Assembly: GCF_013141765.1 (NCBI RefSeq)
Contig: NZ_WHOD01000055.1
Coordinates: forward strand, 1-64,000
DNA from: Paenibacillus foliorum
Lineage (GTDB): Bacteria; Bacillota; Bacilli; Paenibacillales; NBRC-103111
Direction of reading: 5' to 3'
DNA: 64,000 bases
Shown here: positions 61,987 through 64,000 of the stretch, piece by piece
Numbering within the stretch: the first letter of the stretch is position 1
Layout: every line of letters begins with the position of its first letter
The notes under the pieces: model-generated
What the model was told of the DNA's origin: nothing
The model's input: only the letters and a program-made list of their open reading frames with translations
Database searches by the model: none
Made by a program: the position numbers and the translations under genes

Positions 61987-62910
61987 CTATTGTTTTTGAC
62001 CAACTGTATTATTCCTCTGAGCAGACTTCTGTATCCGGTTGGTTAAGTATACTCCCGCTAGCACAAGCGCCGCTCCAATCCAATGGTACAGATGTAAATG
62101 TTCGCCTGTAAATGCGGTAGCAAAGATAGCACTGAACACAACAATCAAATTCAGAAATCCGGCACAACGGGAAGGTCCGATCAATGCAATCGCCTTATTC
62201 CAAGCTGTAAATGCTATCAAAGATGCAAAAATGCCTAAGTACAATAAGCCTAATATGAGACTGATTGATCCATGGAGAACTGGCTGCCGAACTGCATACT
62301 CGATTATAGATGAAGGAATCAATACGATCACAGAAACGACTATTTGCCAAAAGAATAAGGCCTGAGACGGGAAATGGCCAGCAGCTTTTTTCATCCAAAC
62401 CGAATACAACGCCCAACAAATTATTGCGGCTATCATCCACATGTCGCCTTTATTAAACGATAAGCTAACAATAGCATCCCAACTGCCGCGGCTAATGATC
62501 CATAGAACGCCAACAAGCGAGAGCGCTATTGAAGGCAGTACGGCAATCGTGAATGGCTCGCGCAGTACAATAGCAGAAATTAGTACAATAAGAACAGGTG
62601 TAGCCGAATTCATAAGTGCAGCATTAATGGATCCTGTATATTGAACCGCTATGTAGGTTAATGTATTGAAGCCGGCGACTCCAGTCAGCGATAGGAATAA
62701 AAGCGGCTTCCACTTGGCGATCATAAGCGAGCGCTGCTTCCACATATCACGGCCGACGAACGGTAGCATGACGAGAAGAGCTATGCACCATCGGATGGTC
62801 GCTAATAAGATAGGGGGGATTTCAGCGACTAATACTTTGCCTACGACAAAATTCCCTCCCCATAGGCAGGTGGCCAGTATCAAAAGGATGTAGGGGGAAC
62901 GCCAAAGCAT
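61987..62910 (-). CDS. EamA/DMT-family transporter
   Basis: A 307-residue ten-helix transporter made of two EamA repeats (ILLILATCLWGGNFVVGKVL at the start and DMWMIAAIICWALYSVWMKKAAG for the second half). The GAALVLAGVYLTNR ending is typical. It probably exports metabolites such as amino acids. AAAGGAG lies 11 nt before the ATG. Confidence 0.88.
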   Translation of the reverse strand: MLWRSPYILLILATCLWGGNFVVGKVLVAEIPPILLATIRWCIALLVMLPFVGRDMWKQRSLMIAKWKPLLFLSLTGVAGFNTLTYIAVQYTGSINAALMNSATPVLIVLISAIVLREPFTIAVLPSIALSLVGVLWIISRGSWDAIVSLSFNKGDMWMIAAIICWALYSVWMKKAAGHFPSQALFFWQIVVSVIVLIPSSIIEYAVRQPVLHGSISLILGLLYLGIFASLIAFTAWNKAIALIGPSRCAGFLNLIVVFSAIFATAFTGEHLHLYHWIGAALVLAGVYLTNRIQKSAQRNNTVGQKQ

Positions 62911-62934
62911 ACAAAATCGTACTCCTTTATCATA

Positions 62935-62948
62935 AGGTCAAGTGACCT
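62935..62948. promoter_or_regulatory. Dyad upstream of the EamA gene
   Basis: AGGTCA-AG-TGACCT inverted repeat 25 bp before the start codon, a possible operator. The rest of the 250-bp gap to 63161 shows nothing else clear. Confidence 0.35.
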
Positions 62949-63161
62949 CAGTTTACATGGGATACGTGCATGTTACAAGATGATGTTAAATTAAAATGGT
63001 TAAAAATTTATATCATTAAATAAATGGCTATGAAATTGAAGTGCCCCGATCTATACTAGATTAACCCGTCTATTTTGACATCTTTAACCATTTTGTGTAG
63101 CATTGATAGAGTAGACAAGCTTACAAACATTTGATTCCAATACTGAGAGGAGATTTCCCAA

Positions 63162-63725
63162 ATGTACGATATTGTTGTGATTGGAGCAGGTCCAGCAGGA
63201 GCAAGCGCTGCATTGTTTGCAGCCAAGGCTGGTAAGAAAACATTGGTTATTGATAGCGACCAAAGCATTACGAAACGGGCATGGGTAGAGAATCATTATG
63301 GAGTATTGGAAATTAGCGGTCCTGATCTTGTAGAGATTGGCAAGAAGCAGGCAGTCAAGTTTGGAGCAGAGCTGGTTCAAAGCAAGGCAGTACAAATTGC
63401 CAAGGGTTCTGAGGGCTTCACCATTTCGACAGAAGCAGGGAGCTATGAGGGTACACATGTCATTCTAGCTACAGGCGTAATGACCGATTTGGCTGAACAG
63501 CTCGGAATTAAGACCAAACCAGCAACCGAGCCGCGTATTAAAACGGTGTTCGATGTAACGGCTGAAGGCAAAACATCGGTTGAGGGCATTTGGGCTGCTG
63601 GAACGGCTGCTGGAGTGAGCGTGCATACGATCATCACATCAGGAGACGGTGCGAAAGTAGCAATTAATGTCATCAGTGAATTGAATGGCGAACGTTATGT
63701 TGATCACGACATGATTAAGCAATAA
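63162..63725 (+). CDS. Compact FAD-dependent thioredoxin-reductase-like protein
   Basis: A 187-residue flavoprotein. FAD-binding VVIGAGPAGASAALFAAKAGKK is at the start, ATG motif HVILATGVM near 105, and VEGIWAAGTAAGVSVHTIITSGDGAKVA in the C-terminal FAD motif. It has the two halves of a TrxR FAD domain but lacks the NADPH-binding domain and the redox CxxC found in thioredoxin reductases (about 310 residues). No deletion scar is apparent. It may work with a separate reductant or only bind FAD. AGGAGA lies upstream. Confidence 0.8.
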   Translation: MYDIVVIGAGPAGASAALFAAKAGKKTLVIDSDQSITKRAWVENHYGVLEISGPDLVEIGKKQAVKFGAELVQSKAVQIAKGSEGFTISTEAGSYEGTHVILATGVMTDLAEQLGIKTKPATEPRIKTVFDVTAEGKTSVEGIWAAGTAAGVSVHTIITSGDGAKVAINVISELNGERYVDHDMIKQ

Positions 63726-63816
63726 TATGAATTCAGCAATGGATTAAGTATATATGGATAAACGGTTATTCTGTCCTTTTAGGCAGCATAATTGCTTAAG
63801 AAGGTTGATGCGATAC

Positions 63817-63869
63817 AAAAAGAGGTTGTCTCATGAGATCAGAAATGATCTTATAGACAACCTCTTTTT
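63817..63869. terminator. Bidirectional terminator
   Basis: 15-bp arms AAAAAGAGGTTGTCT (63817-63831) and AGACAACCTCTTTTT (63855-63869) with an inner GATC dyad. Confidence 0.85.
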
Positions 63870-63894
63870 GATACTGAAAGCAGAGTGGATGCCA

Positions 63895-64000
63895 CTACCA
63901 GATGCTTGGCAGCACTTTGATCCCCGAATCCAGCTTTGGCAGGAATGCATAGCTTGGATTGAAAGTGAATATACGTTTGATCTGATAGGTGATCATGATT
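63895..64000 (-). CDS. C-terminal fragment of an unknown protein (partial)
   Basis: On the minus strand the frame is open from the window end to TAG at 63897-63895 (... YQIKRIFTFNPSYAFLPKLD SGIKVLPSIW). The stop codon lies 26 nt from a bidirectional terminator shared with the convergent FAD gene, which supports a real gene end. A plus-strand frame over the same bases is also open but has no ribosome binding site. Confidence 0.4.
   Translation of the reverse strand, partial: IMITYQIKRIFTFNPSYAFLPKLDSGIKVLPSIW

Noticed and set aside
63817..63869. Long inverted repeat considered as an insertion sequence end
   Set aside because: The arms flank only a short loop, no transposase or second end is present, and the T-runs on both sides fit a bidirectional terminator.
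63889..64000. Open plus-strand frame at the window end
   Set aside because: No ribosome binding site or promoter, and it begins just after a terminator; the minus-strand frame with a stop codon beside the bidirectional terminator fits better.

Overview
This 64 kb window (about 43-45% G+C by eye) comes from a low-GC Gram-positive, spore-forming bacterium, most likely Paenibacillus or a close relative. The grounds are strong AGGAGG ribosome binding sites with frequent TTG/GTG starts, two T-box leaders, a Spo0E-like protein, YesM/YesN-type two-component systems, copper-amine-oxidase N-domain surface proteins, a YuaF/YuaG (NfeD/flotillin) pair and YpdA. No rRNA, tRNA, CRISPR array, prophage or intact insertion sequence was seen.

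Layout. 1-2.8 kb: the GC-rich tail of a topoisomerase III gene, a DUF4395 membrane protein, an SRPBCC protein and a convergent TIM-barrel protein. 2.8-4.7 kb: a zinc-type metallochaperone GTPase and a Zur/Fur regulator behind a Zur-box-like dyad. 5-13.7 kb: a sulfur block with sulfate ABC transporter sbp-cysT-cysW-cysA, a hydrolase, yezD, and the sulfonate genes ssuE, ssuD and ssuC. 14-19.7 kb: a LacI-controlled sugar/sugar-acid catabolic cluster (SMP-30 lactonase, LacI, Zn-dehydrogenase, HPS/KGPDC-like aldolase, isomerase, SDR) with two identical perfect operators. 19.7-25.7 kb (mostly minus strand): trpS, a pyrH-like kinase and an MFS exporter with elaborate leaders, then an M20 amidohydrolase and small sporulation-type genes.

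26-36 kb: tandem copper-amine-oxidase-N/PKD secreted paralogues, an orphan PhnC-like ATPase, YpdA, a PmtA-like methyltransferase, a phosphodiester glycosidase and the flotillin pair. 36-42 kb: a complete tripartite tricarboxylate transporter tctCBA followed by its CitA/DcuS-type sensor and regulator. 42-46.3 kb: NUDIX hydrolase and a two-gene 2-oxoacid:ferredoxin oxidoreductase (gamma-delta fusion plus alpha-beta fusion). 46-52 kb: uridine kinase, an MFS drug exporter, a broken small gene, and glnS behind a T-box. 52-59 kb: a carbohydrate ABC transporter with a YesM/YesN pair. 59-64 kb: a YdjM-like membrane protein, an iron alcohol dehydrogenase, an EamA transporter and a compact FAD oxidoreductase.

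The most interesting signals are regulatory. (1) trpS is preceded by a T-box with a UGG specifier and then by a short ORF with its own ribosome binding site and three consecutive Trp codons, which runs out of frame through the trpS ribosome binding site. This is the same logic as the rtpA (anti-TRAP) leader of B. subtilis, but on a synthetase gene. (2) The pyrH paralogue directly downstream has a promoter, a 31-codon leader ORF ending inside an intrinsic terminator, and then two tandem 117-bp structured repeats. (3) A hairpin plus Shine-Dalgarno element recurs directly upstream of at least four unrelated genes. (4) A roughly 153-bp palindrome-rich intergenic repeat occurs twice. (5) The glnS T-box has a specifier that reads CCA or CAA depending on register.
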